Both the position numbers and the translations under genes were made by a program. 64,000 nt of DNA. Source: Aureimonas sp. AU12 (GTDB taxonomy: Bacteria; Pseudomonadota; Alphaproteobacteria; Rhizobiales; Rhizobiaceae). The DNA lies in contig NZ_BBWH01000029.1 in assembly GCF_001463705.1 (NCBI RefSeq), positions 1 through 64,000 of the forward strand. Reading direction: 5' to 3'. Within the stretch, counting starts at the first letter, position 1. The number at the start of each line of letters is the position of its first letter. The notes beneath the pieces are model-generated. The model was not told the origin of the DNA and made no database searches. It was given only the letters and a program-made list of their open reading frames with translations. Below, piece by piece: positions 21,290-30,074 of the stretch.

Positions 21290-23587
21290 TCAGAAGTCGA
21301 TCGAGGCCGAGAGCAGGAAGGTCCGGGGCGCGCCGGCCGCCAGGAACCCGCGGGCCGACGAAGCCCAGTAGTTCTCGTTGAACAGGTTCTCGATATTCGC
21401 CTTGATCTCGACCGGCTTGTCGTAGGGCCCGACGAAGCCGTAGCGTGCGCCGATGTCAACGCGCGTCCAGTCGTCCACGCGCTGCGTGTTGGCCTGATCG
21501 TAGCGCGTGCCGCTGGAATAGATCACGCGGCCGGTGGCGGTGAGCCCGGCTGCGATCCAGGGCAGGTCGTACTCGCCGTAGAGGTTGAACGCGGTCTTGG
21601 GAACGCCCGGTGCGCTATTGCCGTCGAAGCGACCGCCGAGCGTGCGCGTCAGTTCCGCCTCGATGAAGGTGACGCCGCCGAGCAGGCGCAGGTTGTCGGT
21701 GACCTCGCCGAAGACGGTGATCTCGAGACCCTGATTGGTCTGCAGTCCGTCCACGGAGAAGATGCGCGAGGCCGGGTCGGTGAAGCCGCTCGGCTGTTCG
21801 ATCTCGAAGAGCGACGTGGTGAAGCCGAACGTGCCGAAGTCGTACTTGACGCCGACTTCCTTCTGCCTGCTGACGATCGGCGCGAACACCTGGTCGGCGT
21901 TCAGCGCCGTCGCCGGCGCGATCGGGCCTTCGTTGAGCGCCTCGATATAGTTGCCGTAGACGGAGAAGCGGTCGGTGAGGCGCACCACGGCGCCGACCGC
22001 CGGGCTCATCCGCGAATCCTCGTAGAAGTAGTTCTGCTCGCCGACCGGCGCGGTGGCGATCCCCGGACGCGTGTTGAAGCCGCGCGAGCGGATTTCCTGG
22101 TAGCGGCCGCCGAGCGTCAGCAGGAACCGGTCCTGTCCGAAGGACAGGGTGTCGGCCACCGCCAGGCTGTTGGCGAGAATGTCGGCGAAGGGAATGAGAT
22201 CGCTGGCGCGCGGAAGACCGGCGAGGCTCGGCGGCGTTCCCGCGAACGCCACGGGATCGTAGATGTTCGTCGTGTAGCTGGGAAAGCGCAGGTTGCGCGG
22301 GTTGAACTCGCCGCGATGGTTCTCGTTGCGCGCGCTCGACAGCGCGACGTTGACCTGATGGCCGACCGGCCCCGTGTCGAACTTGGAGCGCAGCCCGATC
22401 TCGCCGGTGCGACCCTCGATCTCCTGCGGGTTGAAGCCGAAATCGATCTGTGCGTCGCCGAGACCCGGATTGCGGATGCGGGCGTCGCCGATCGTGTAGG
22501 AACTGGTGAGGAAGTCCTCGCGGTAGCGGCTGGTGCCGGCGGCTGCGTAGATCGTGGTGTCGTCGAGAATGTCGAACTCGATCCGGCCGGCGGCCATGTT
22601 GTAGGTCGAGTCGATGAACTCGAACGAGTTCGACGTGTTGATGTCGCCGTCCGGCGCACTCGGGATGGGGACGCCGGGCGCCGCCGCGTTGAACAGCGAG
22701 GTCGGCGCCTGGATCTTCTGGTCGGAATGGTTGAGATCGATCGAGGCCCGCACCCGTTCGCCGCGATAGTCGGCGCCGAGCGCGCCCACCACCACCTCGT
22801 TCTCGTTGCGGTCCAGCGCGGTGTCGCCCTCGCGATACGAGCCGTTCACGCGGATGCCCCACTCGCCCGCGGGCCCGAAGCGACGGCCGACGTCGAAATG
22901 CGGCCAGACCTGCGAGTCGCTGAGATAGGTCGTGGTGAGCCGCGCCAGCGGCGCATCGCCGGCGCGCTTGGGCACGAGGTTGATGGTGCCGCCGACGCGG
23001 CCGACGCCGCCGTTGAGGAGGGCTGTGGGCCCTTTGACGACCTCGACCCGCTCGATGCCTTCGATGAAGTGACGCCGCGGGTTGGAGATGTAGAAGAGCC
23101 CGTCGTAGGCCGTGTCGAGATTGACCACCGAGAAGCCGCGGATGAAGAAGCTGTCGCGCTCGCTGAAGGCCGGCGCATCGTTGCGAACGGAAGGGTCGTT
23201 CAGCACGACGTCGGCGACCGAGCGGGCCTGCTGGTCCCGGATCAGCTTCTCGGTGTAGCTCGTGGCATTGAAGGGCGCCTCGAGGATCGAGCGGTTGCCG
23301 AGCGCGCCGAGGCGCGCACCCGTTCCGACCTGGCCGCCCGCGTAGGGCGCAGGGGGCTGTCCGACGGTCCCGGTCGCCGGCGGGCCCCCCTCGGCCTCGG
23401 CCCCTTCCACCACCACCGTATCCAGCACCACCGTATCGGGCGACACCACACCGCTCGCGGCCTGTGCCGTCTCGCGGCCCGCTGGCGTCCGGCGCGGCTC
23501 CTGCGCCCAGACGGAACTGGATGTCAGCGCGACAAGCGACGCGCCCATCAGGAACGGGTGGAACGAAGCGATCATGCGCGCTGTCAT
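21290..23587 (-). CDS. TonB-dependent siderophore receptor
   Basis: A 765-residue outer-membrane receptor. The signal peptide ends near SVWAQ (about 29), followed by a TonB-box-like LDTVVVEG (about 50-57). The plug domain (about 85-215) has RDSFFIRGFSV and VEVVKGPTALLNGGVGRVGG. A 22-strand barrel follows, ending in the canonical aromatic-terminal strand FLLSASIDF. It should import the ferric siderophore handed to the convergent ABC system. The start at 23587 has GGAG upstream. The FhuA/FpvA type is likely; the ligand is unknown. Confidence 0.92.
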   Translation of the reverse strand: MTARMIASFHPFLMGASLVALTSSSVWAQEPRRTPAGRETAQAASGVVSPDTVVLDTVVVEGAEAEGGPPATGTVGQPPAPYAGGQVGTGARLGALGNRSILEAPFNATSYTEKLIRDQQARSVADVVLNDPSVRNDAPAFSERDSFFIRGFSVVNLDTAYDGLFYISNPRRHFIEGIERVEVVKGPTALLNGGVGRVGGTINLVPKRAGDAPLARLTTTYLSDSQVWPHFDVGRRFGPAGEWGIRVNGSYREGDTALDRNENEVVVGALGADYRGERVRASIDLNHSDQKIQAPTSLFNAAAPGVPIPSAPDGDINTSNSFEFIDSTYNMAAGRIEFDILDDTTIYAAAGTSRYREDFLTSSYTIGDARIRNPGLGDAQIDFGFNPQEIEGRTGEIGLRSKFDTGPVGHQVNVALSSARNENHRGEFNPRNLRFPSYTTNIYDPVAFAGTPPSLAGLPRASDLIPFADILANSLAVADTLSFGQDRFLLTLGGRYQEIRSRGFNTRPGIATAPVGEQNYFYEDSRMSPAVGAVVRLTDRFSVYGNYIEALNEGPIAPATALNADQVFAPIVSRQKEVGVKYDFGTFGFTTSLFEIEQPSGFTDPASRIFSVDGLQTNQGLEITVFGEVTDNLRLLGGVTFIEAELTRTLGGRFDGNSAPGVPKTAFNLYGEYDLPWIAAGLTATGRVIYSSGTRYDQANTQRVDDWTRVDIGARYGFVGPYDKPVEIKANIENLFNENYWASSARGFLAAGAPRTFLLSASIDF

Positions 23588-23686
23588 GCTGGTTCTCCGG
23601 GAAGCAGGCCTTGGCCCGCAGGTCTTGCCGCCTCCCGCCTTACGAGCCCCTTAGCCGCGACTTCAACGAAGAACGCTTCTAAAACA

Positions 23687-23701
23687 TGATCGAATCATTC
23701 A
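23687..23701 (-). promoter_or_regulatory. TGA-N9-TCA iron-responsive operator candidate upstream of the TonB receptor
   Basis: TGATCGAATCATTCA, about 100 bases before the receptor start codon, fits TGA-N9-TCA. It overlaps a perfect 6-2-6 palindrome, AATCATTCATGATT, at 23693-23706. The surrounding 23680-23750 is unusually AT-rich for this chromosome, as expected of a promoter region. Confidence 0.6.
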
Positions 23702-23988
23702 TGATTGCATAATGGCAACATCAAGTCACAATTACGACAACTTAACGCGAGCGGTCCGCGAGGCAGCGGTATTGAAGTCGCAACCCGTTCCAGACCGTCG
23801 TTGCTGCGATTTTGCGTGGGATCGGTGAGTGATCTCCAGGATCCCGCGGCTGCTTTCACTCGCTGCACCGATGAATGCAGGGGCGTAGGGCGAGGTCGCC
23901 GACCGTAGGCGATCCATGAAGCGTATCACGCCACCGGGATCGCCGGCCCCTTCAGGCCGGCGGTCCCGCCATCGGTCCGGTGCCCCGC

Positions 23989-25104
23989 TCAGACGAGTTC
24001 GGCCAGGGCCGCGGCGTGGAACCCCCTGAGGTCGGCCGTATCGCCGGACTGGATCTTGTGCGCCCAGTCGGGATCGCTGATCAGCGCGCGGCCCACCGCG
24101 ATGAGGTCGAACTCGTCGCGTTCCATGCGCTCGACCAGCCGCTCGATGCCGCCGGCCTGCGAGTTCTCGCCGCCGAAGGCGCCGAAGAAGTCGCTGGAGA
24201 GGCCGACCGAGCCGACGCTGATCGTCGCCGCGCCCGTCAGCTTCTTGGCCCAGCCCGCGAAGTTCAGCCCGGCCTCGCCGTCGATCTCGGGGAACTCGGG
24301 CTCCCAGAAGCGGCGCTGCGAACAATGGAGGATGTCGGCGCCGGCCTCCACGAGCGGCAGCAGCCAGTCGGTCATCTCGGCGGGGCTCGGAGCGAGGCGG
24401 GCGGAAAAGTCCTGCTGCTTCCACTGGCTGACGCGCAGGATCACCGGATAGTCCGGCCCGACCGCCGCCCGGATGGCGGCCACCACCTCGGCCGCGAAGC
24501 GCGAGCGCTCCTTGATCGTCGCGCCGTTGTATCGGTCGGCGCGCATGTTCGTGCCCTGCCAGAAGAACTGGTCGATCAGGTAGCCGTGCGCGCCGTGGAT
24601 TTCGATCGTATCGAAGCCGAGGCGCTTGGCGTCGGCCGCGGCCGCGGCGAAGGCGGCGACCGTGTCGGCGATGGCCTCCTCGCTCATCGTCTCGCCGCGC
24701 GCCTCGCCGGGACCGACGAGGCCGGACGGGCTCTCCACCGGGCCCTCCGGCTCCCAGCCGCTCATGCCGCGCGTCGAGCCGGTGTGCCAGAGCTGCGGGC
24801 CCATGCGCCCGCCCGCCCCGTGGACGGCATCGACGACACCCTTCCAACCGGCCAGCGCCGGTTCGCCGTGGAAGAATGGGATGTCGGCCTCGTTGCGTGA
24901 AACGGGACGGCCGACCACCGTGCCCTCCGACAGGATGAGACCGACGCCGCCTTCCGCGCGCCGGCGGTAATAGGCGGCGTTCGACGGGCCGGGCACGCCG
25001 GCCGGCGCCATAGTGCGCGTCATCGGCGCCATGACGATGCGGTTGGGCAGGGTCATCGTGCCCAGGCTGAACGGGCGGAAGAGGACGGCGGAGGAGGAGG
25101 ACAT
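23989..25104 (-). CDS. Old-yellow-enzyme family NADH:flavin oxidoreductase
   Basis: A 371-residue cytosolic FMN TIM-barrel enzyme that reduces activated C=C bonds or nitro groups. Family marks: LFRPFSLGTMTLPNRIVMAPMT in the first strand region, WHTGS, the substrate-binding EIHGAHGYLIDQFFW (His/His pair type) and SVGSVGLSSDF / AVGRALISDPDW for phosphate binding. It is transcribed behind the SDR gene with a 100-base gap. Its position beside an HxlR regulator suggests induction by an electrophile or quinone, which is an inference. Confidence 0.9.
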   Translation of the reverse strand: MSSSSAVLFRPFSLGTMTLPNRIVMAPMTRTMAPAGVPGPSNAAYYRRRAEGGVGLILSEGTVVGRPVSRNEADIPFFHGEPALAGWKGVVDAVHGAGGRMGPQLWHTGSTRGMSGWEPEGPVESPSGLVGPGEARGETMSEEAIADTVAAFAAAAADAKRLGFDTIEIHGAHGYLIDQFFWQGTNMRADRYNGATIKERSRFAAEVVAAIRAAVGPDYPVILRVSQWKQQDFSARLAPSPAEMTDWLLPLVEAGADILHCSQRRFWEPEFPEIDGEAGLNFAGWAKKLTGAATISVGSVGLSSDFFGAFGGENSQAGGIERLVERMERDEFDLIAVGRALISDPDWAHKIQSGDTADLRGFHAAALAELV

Positions 25105-25204
25105 GGCGATGGTCTCCGGAAGGGAGGATGGACGAAAGCTCGGGGTGGGATCGGGGTTTCAGGCGGGAAGGAAGCATTCGCGGGCGGCGACGTCGCCCGC
25201 GACG

Positions 25205-26017
25205 TCAGGCCGGCAGGCCGTTGACCTTGCGAAAGATCCGGTCGACGAGGCGCTCGGGCATGTAGCGCCGCAGGGCGCGAACCTGGTTCGACTGCCGGCC
25301 CGCCGAGTAGCGCAGCTTCGGACTTGTGACCGTCGCCGCCTTGACCACGGCCGCGGCCACGATCTCGGGCGCGTCGCCGTCCTCGACCCACCGGCGCATG
25401 AGCGCCTCGCTGCGCGAGCGCTCCCCGGCATAGACGGCGATCGGCCGGTCGGCCCGCGTCAGGTTCTCCTCGAAGGCCGTGCGCGTCACGCCGGGCTCGA
25501 CGAGGATCGCGCGAATGCCGAAGGCGCGGACCTCGTGATCGAGAGATTCGGTATAGCCTTCGACCGCATGCTTGGTGGAGGCATAGAAGGCGTTGAACGG
25601 CGCCGGGATGAGGCCGAGGATCGAACTCATGTTGACGATCCGGCCGGCCTTCTGGCGGCGCATTACTGGCAGCACCGCGTTGACGACGCGCACGACGCCG
25701 AAGACGTTGACGTCGAAGAGACGCTGGGCCTGCGCGATCGAGGATTCTTCGGCGCCGCCCAGAAGCCCCACCCCGACATTGTTGACGACGAGGTCGATGC
25801 GCCCGGCCTGCCGCACGATCTCGGCGACGAGGTCCGTTACCGAAGCCTCGTCCGTCACGTCGCAGACGAGCATCGTGATCCCCGGGAGATCGGCGGCCGG
25901 CCTGCGGCTCGTGCCGAACACCCGGTAGCCGGCCTTCGCCAGCGCCTTCGCGGTCACGAGGCCGATCCCGGACGAGGCGCCGGTGACGAGGGCAATGCCT
26001 CCCGTGGTCGTGGTCAT
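25205..26017 (-). CDS. Short-chain dehydrogenase/reductase
   Basis: A 270-residue classical SDR with a Rossmann fold: cofactor motif TGASSGIG (about 12-19), CDVTDEASV, NNVGVG (about 83-88), catalytic Ser in NMSSILG and the YASTK pair (about 150-154). The C-terminal 60 residues are basic. It is divergent from the HxlR regulator with an 82-base promoter gap, so it is probably its direct target. The substrate is not predictable. Confidence 0.9.
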   Translation of the reverse strand: MTTTTGGIALVTGASSGIGLVTAKALAKAGYRVFGTSRRPAADLPGITMLVCDVTDEASVTDLVAEIVRQAGRIDLVVNNVGVGLLGGAEESSIAQAQRLFDVNVFGVVRVVNAVLPVMRRQKAGRIVNMSSILGLIPAPFNAFYASTKHAVEGYTESLDHEVRAFGIRAILVEPGVTRTAFEENLTRADRPIAVYAGERSRSEALMRRWVEDGDAPEIVAAAVVKAATVTSPKLRYSAGRQSNQVRALRRYMPERLVDRIFRKVNGLPA

Positions 26018-26060
26018 GTGCTCAACTTCCGTCGCAGGCTGGATCGCCGATGGAGAGTCT

Positions 26061-26100
26061 GATACTATCGTTTCAGTAGTAAGTCACTATCGAAATGATA
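26061..26100. promoter_or_regulatory. Shared promoter/operator between hxlR-type gene and SDR
   Basis: The AT-rich divergent gap holds two ACTATCG copies (26064-26070 and 26086-26092), 22 bases apart, i.e. about two helical turns. Small palindromes lie at GATACTATC (26061-26069) and TATC-N5-GATA (26088-26100). This is where a dimeric HxlR regulator would be expected to bind. Confidence 0.45.
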
Positions 26101-26543
26101 TGGTCGAGACAGAATCTATCACGCTTCAATGCCCGATCGGTCGCGGCATCGCTTCCATTGGCGACGCCTGGAGCCTGCTGATCCTGCGCGACGCGCATGC
26201 GGGCCTCACCCGGTTCGACCAGTTCCGCAGGAACCTCGGGATCGCGCCGACCATGCTGACGAAGCGCCTTGGCGCCTTGACGCAGGACGGGCTTCTGGAG
26301 AAGCGCGTCTATTCGGATCGGCCGCCGCGCGAGGATTACGTCCTGACGCAGGCCGGGCGCGACTTCCTCCCGGTTCTCCTGATGATCGGCGCCTGGGCCC
26401 AGCGAAACTGCGGCTCGAACCTTGCCCGCTATGTCGACGAGGAGACGGGCCACGAGATCGAGCCGGTCGCCATCGACGCGGTGACGGGTGCGAGACTCGG
26501 AACGCGGCCGATACGGGCCAGCGCGAAGGACGCCGTCGGCTGA
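26100..26543 (+). CDS. HxlR-family transcriptional regulator
   Basis: A 147-residue winged-helix repressor or activator: CPIGRGIASIGDAWSLLILR, FDQFRRNLGIAPTMLTKRL and YVLTQAGRDFLPVL are the family core. An N-terminal Cys sits at about residue 10, where HypR/QorR-type members carry a redox-sensing Cys. I chose the ATG at 26100 for its fit to the family; the frame is open from 25983. It is divergent from the SDR and old-yellow-enzyme genes it probably controls. Confidence 0.88.
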   Translation: MVETESITLQCPIGRGIASIGDAWSLLILRDAHAGLTRFDQFRRNLGIAPTMLTKRLGALTQDGLLEKRVYSDRPPREDYVLTQAGRDFLPVLLMIGAWAQRNCGSNLARYVDEETGHEIEPVAIDAVTGARLGTRPIRASAKDAVG

Positions 26544-26813
26544 CGGCCGGTCCACGCCCGTCCCCCAAGCTTTTCGCAACAGGTTCCTAGTTCGATCGCC
26601 GGGTCGGTGTCGGTCGAGGCCGTCCCGGCCGCCTTTCACCCGGTCTCCGCTTCGCCTTCCGCCGGCAGCAGGCCGATCGCGAACGGCTCGCCGCCGGTCA
26701 CCTGGGCGCAGCCCTAAGATATTGCACCGCACTCTTCGATGATTCGAGGACGGAGCTACACGTGATCTCAACGTGTTTCCTGCAGGGTTCCTTCGAGACG
26801 AGGAACGTTGCAC

Positions 26814-28625
26814 ATGCGGATCGTGACCAAAATCAACCTGACGCTTGTCGCCGCCGTCGTGCTGGCGGCGGGGTCGAATTTTGCCACCATGCAGGCGACG
26901 GTCCTGCCGATCTTCTACGATCTGGAAGAGGCCGCGAGCCAGCGCAACCAGGGCCGGGCCGAGGAGGCGATCGCCTCGATCGAGAGCCAGGTCGCCCAGG
27001 CCGCTTGGCTCTACGCGTCCTTCGATGGCATCGCGGCAGCCGCCCGAGCCGGCGCCAGCGCGAGCACCGCGCATGCCCCGAAGGAGGATCTCCTGCGGGA
27101 GATGGGCATCGACCATGTCGCCTTGCTGGACGGCGACGGCCGCATTCTCTTCGACCACGACCTCGGTGAGGCCGGCAACGCCCATCTCCTGAGCGGCGCC
27201 AGCCTGCCGGCGGCCCATCCCCTGCGCGCGTCCCAGCCGGGCGGCGTCCGCTCGGGCCTGATGTCGGTGGGCGGCGCGCTCGTCGCCGTCGGCACCGCGC
27301 CGGTCGAAACGTCCGGCCCGGCCGCGGCCGGGATCGGAACGGTGCTCCTCGCCCGTTCGATCGACGTTTCGGCCCTCAGCGCGATGACGAAGGTGAAGTT
27401 CCGCCTCGAACCGGCGTCCGGCGCGGGAACACGGCCCGCCTTCCTCCGCCTGCCCGACGCGATCGAGGCGCGCAAGACGCTGGCAGGCGTCGACGGCCAG
27501 CCGGTCGCCGAGCTCGTCACCGTCACCACGCGCCGCAACGTGGGGGCGGGCCAGACCGCCATCGGGTGGGCGAGCGGCCTCATGCTCGTCTCGATGCTGG
27601 TGGTGCTCGCCTGTCTCAGCGTCGCGATCCGTCTCATCGCCGTGCGTCGCATCGAGCGCATGCGCGCCCATCTGTCGGGTGTCGCCGAGACGGGCTCGCT
27701 CGGCCCGATGACGGAGGATCGCGGCGCCGATGAACTGAGCGACACGATCGTCTCGTTCAACGCGATGGCCCGGCAGCTGGCGGAACTGCGCAGCGAGCTG
27801 CGGCAGCGCGACTATCGCCACGGGGCCGCCGACCAGGCCGCCGGGCTCCTCCACAATCTTCGCAACGCGGTCAGTCCGATCGCCGCGATCGCCTGGGCGC
27901 TGGAAGCCCGCGACAAGGCGAACTGGCAGGCGACGCTGACGAAGGTTCTGGCGGAGCTCGAGCGCGGCGATCTCGATCCCGCGCGCGCCGCCAAGCTCGA
28001 CGGGCTCCTGATCCTTTGTGCGCGGGAGGCCCTGAAGGCGGGCGCTGGCCGGCAGGCGGACCTGCGCACCCTCCAGGCGATGATCGGCCATGTGGAGGAG
28101 ATCCTGCGCGAACAGGATCACCTGTCGCAGACCGATCGCCAGCCCGAGGCCGTGGATGTGGCCGAAGCCGTGGCGCAGGCCGTCCGCCGGGTGGCCCACA
28201 GGCCGGGCCTCGTCTTCGACATCCGCGTCTTCGAGGCGGCCGAGGTGCTGGGCTACCGCGTCGTCTTCGACCAGATCCTCGACAATCTCCTCGTCAACGC
28301 CGCGCAGGCCATTGAGGCCACGCCGCGCGGCACCGGGCGGATCGCGGTCGAGGCCGTTCCCGGCCTGCACGACGGCCTCGCCGCGGTCGAGATCCGGGTC
28401 ATCGATGACGGCGACGGGATCGCCGCCGGCGACGTCGCCGGTCTCTTCGCCAACGGCTTCTCGACCCGCCGCGAGCGCTCGGGCGGCCTCGGGCTTCACT
28501 GGTGCGCCAATGCGGTGAACGCGATGGGCGGCAGCCTGTCGGCGCAGAGCTCAGGGCCCGGCGAGGGCGCAACCCTTCGCCTCGTCCTGCCGGCGACCAA
28601 CGCTCAGCAGCGGATCGCCGCATGA
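26814..28625 (+). CDS. Membrane sensor histidine kinase with CHASE4-like input
   Basis: A 603-residue kinase. Transmembrane 1 is at about 8-28; a periplasmic CHASE4-like domain (about 35-240) has AAWLYASFDGIAAA and FRLEPASG; transmembrane 2 at about 252-275 leads into HAMP. The phospho-acceptor region reads LLHNLRNAVSPI, an HNLRN box instead of the usual HExxx. The ATPase has the N box DNLLVNAAQAIEA, G1 DDGDGIA and G2 GGLGLHWCANAV. The ATG at 26814 has GAGGAA upstream. It overlaps the response-regulator gene by four bases. Confidence 0.88.
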   Translation: MRIVTKINLTLVAAVVLAAGSNFATMQATVLPIFYDLEEAASQRNQGRAEEAIASIESQVAQAAWLYASFDGIAAAARAGASASTAHAPKEDLLREMGIDHVALLDGDGRILFDHDLGEAGNAHLLSGASLPAAHPLRASQPGGVRSGLMSVGGALVAVGTAPVETSGPAAAGIGTVLLARSIDVSALSAMTKVKFRLEPASGAGTRPAFLRLPDAIEARKTLAGVDGQPVAELVTVTTRRNVGAGQTAIGWASGLMLVSMLVVLACLSVAIRLIAVRRIERMRAHLSGVAETGSLGPMTEDRGADELSDTIVSFNAMARQLAELRSELRQRDYRHGAADQAAGLLHNLRNAVSPIAAIAWALEARDKANWQATLTKVLAELERGDLDPARAAKLDGLLILCAREALKAGAGRQADLRTLQAMIGHVEEILREQDHLSQTDRQPEAVDVAEAVAQAVRRVAHRPGLVFDIRVFEAAEVLGYRVVFDQILDNLLVNAAQAIEATPRGTGRIAVEAVPGLHDGLAAVEIRVIDDGDGIAAGDVAGLFANGFSTRRERSGGLGLHWCANAVNAMGGSLSAQSSGPGEGATLRLVLPATNAQQRIAA

Positions 28626-29764
28626 GCCCGGAGCGACGCCCCCGACGCATTCTCGTCGTCGACGACGACCCGCACGTCCTCGACGGCTATCGCCGCGTCC
28701 TCGGCAGCCTCGTCGGCCAGCCCGGCGCGGACGGGCCTTGCGATCTCGCCGCGCTGTCGCAGGACCTGTTCGGCGAAAGCGAGCCGGACGAGCCGCCAGC
28801 GATCGACGACCTCGTCTACTGCCGGCAGGGCGAGGATGCCGTCCTCGCCGTCAGCACGGCCATGGCCGAGGGACGGCCCTTCGGCGTCGTGTTCCTCGAC
28901 ATCCGCATGCCCCCCGGCATCGACGGCCTGGAGACGGGGCGCCGGATCCGCGCCATCGACGAACATGCCAACATCGTCATCGTCACCGGCTATTCCGATC
29001 ATCTGCCGGCCGCCATCGACGCGGCCATCGGGTCGGACCGGCCGATCTTCTACATGGTCAAGCCGTTCGGTCCGAGCGAACTGACACAGATGGCGACCGC
29101 TCTCTCGCAGCGCTGGTCCGCCGATCTCGGCCGTGTCCAGGAACTTGCGCGCCGCGTCGCCGAACTCGAGGCCCTGACCGCCCTCCTCGTCGCCAGCGAG
29201 GCGAGGGCGCGGGAAAACGCGCGCCGCGATCCGATGACGGATCTCCTCAACCGCACCGCCTTCACCGAGTGTTTCGCCGAGGAGGCGGCCGCGGCACGCG
29301 CCGGCTTCCGCACGCCGGCGCTCCTCTATCTCGACATCGATCGTTTCAAGCGGGTGAACGACACCTACGGCCACGTGACCGGCGACGAGCTGATCCAAGA
29401 ATTCGCCCGTCGCCTGCAGCACGTCGTGGCCGAGAACGGCGTCACGGCCCGCCTCGGCGGCGACGAGTTCGCCGTGATCTGCCCCGACGCGAGCGTCGTT
29501 GGGGCTCTGGCCACGCGCATCATCGAGACCTGCCGCCAGCCCTACCCGATCGGTCCGCACCTCATCACCAGCGCCGTCTCGATCGGCATGGTCACCGTGG
29601 ACGATGGCGCGCTGTCCTTCACCGAAGCCATGCGACGCGCCGACAGCGCGCTCTATACCGCCAAGGCTGCCGGGCGCGGCGTCGCGATCCCCTACGAGGC
29701 CGAATTCACCGCACGCGCAACCGGCTGTCCGTCAGACGCCGGCCAAACCGGCGCACCCCACTGA
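28622..29764 (+). CDS. Response regulator with GGDEF output (diguanylate cyclase)
   Basis: A 380-residue cytosolic protein. The receiver domain (about 1-150) has acidic pocket VDDDP, phospho-acceptor Asp in VVFLDIRMPPGIDG and Lys in MVKPF. An insertion of about 30 residues follows helix 1, typical of the RMPPG-type receivers paired with CHASE4 kinases. A coiled linker joins a GGDEF domain (about 205-370) with intact RLGGDEFAV, so it should make cyclic di-GMP when phosphorylated. It is translationally coupled to the kinase. It is the last chromosomal gene before the integrated element. Confidence 0.92.
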   Translation: MSPERRPRRILVVDDDPHVLDGYRRVLGSLVGQPGADGPCDLAALSQDLFGESEPDEPPAIDDLVYCRQGEDAVLAVSTAMAEGRPFGVVFLDIRMPPGIDGLETGRRIRAIDEHANIVIVTGYSDHLPAAIDAAIGSDRPIFYMVKPFGPSELTQMATALSQRWSADLGRVQELARRVAELEALTALLVASEARARENARRDPMTDLLNRTAFTECFAEEAAAARAGFRTPALLYLDIDRFKRVNDTYGHVTGDELIQEFARRLQHVVAENGVTARLGGDEFAVICPDASVVGALATRIIETCRQPYPIGPHLITSAVSIGMVTVDDGALSFTEAMRRADSALYTAKAAGRGVAIPYEAEFTARATGCPSDAGQTGAPH

Positions 29765-29918
29765 GCGTGAGCGCCACGCCACACTGACGCTGCTGGCATC
29801 CCGCTTGCGATCAATGCGGATCGCGACACTCACGAGGTTCGTCCGCCGGTCGAAGTTCGGGCCGTCGTTCGTCAATATGGAGCTGAATTTGCTGCCGTCA
29901 CCGACGCGTCGGGAAAGC

Positions 29919-29965
29919 GTGGTGCCCAGGGACGGATTCGAACCGCCGACACTGCGATTTTCAAT
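29919..29965 (-). repeat. Distal attachment-site repeat (displaced tRNA-Phe 3' half)
   Basis: A 47-bp perfect copy of the tRNA-Phe end from the anticodon loop through CCA plus one base, on the minus strand. The sequence diverges immediately past 29965, so it cannot encode a tRNA. It marks the far end of the element. The rest of the 29765-30074 gap holds no gene. Confidence 0.93.
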
Positions 29966-30074
29966 TGGAGTCTAACAATATTAACCAATTGATTTACATG
30001 ATGATCTGTTTTCATGCGCTAGTAGTGCGCTGTTTGCCTGGAGGTTGCGACTAAAAAGACCGAGAGCCATTTAT

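Noticed and set aside
21242-23689. An 815-codon plus-strand frame opposite the TonB receptor
   Set aside because: Antisense to a complete TonB-dependent receptor; no recognisable domain.
29919-29965. A second tRNA-Phe gene at the left end
   Set aside because: Only the 3' half is present. The sequence past the anticodon region does not form an acceptor or D-arm, so it is an attachment repeat.
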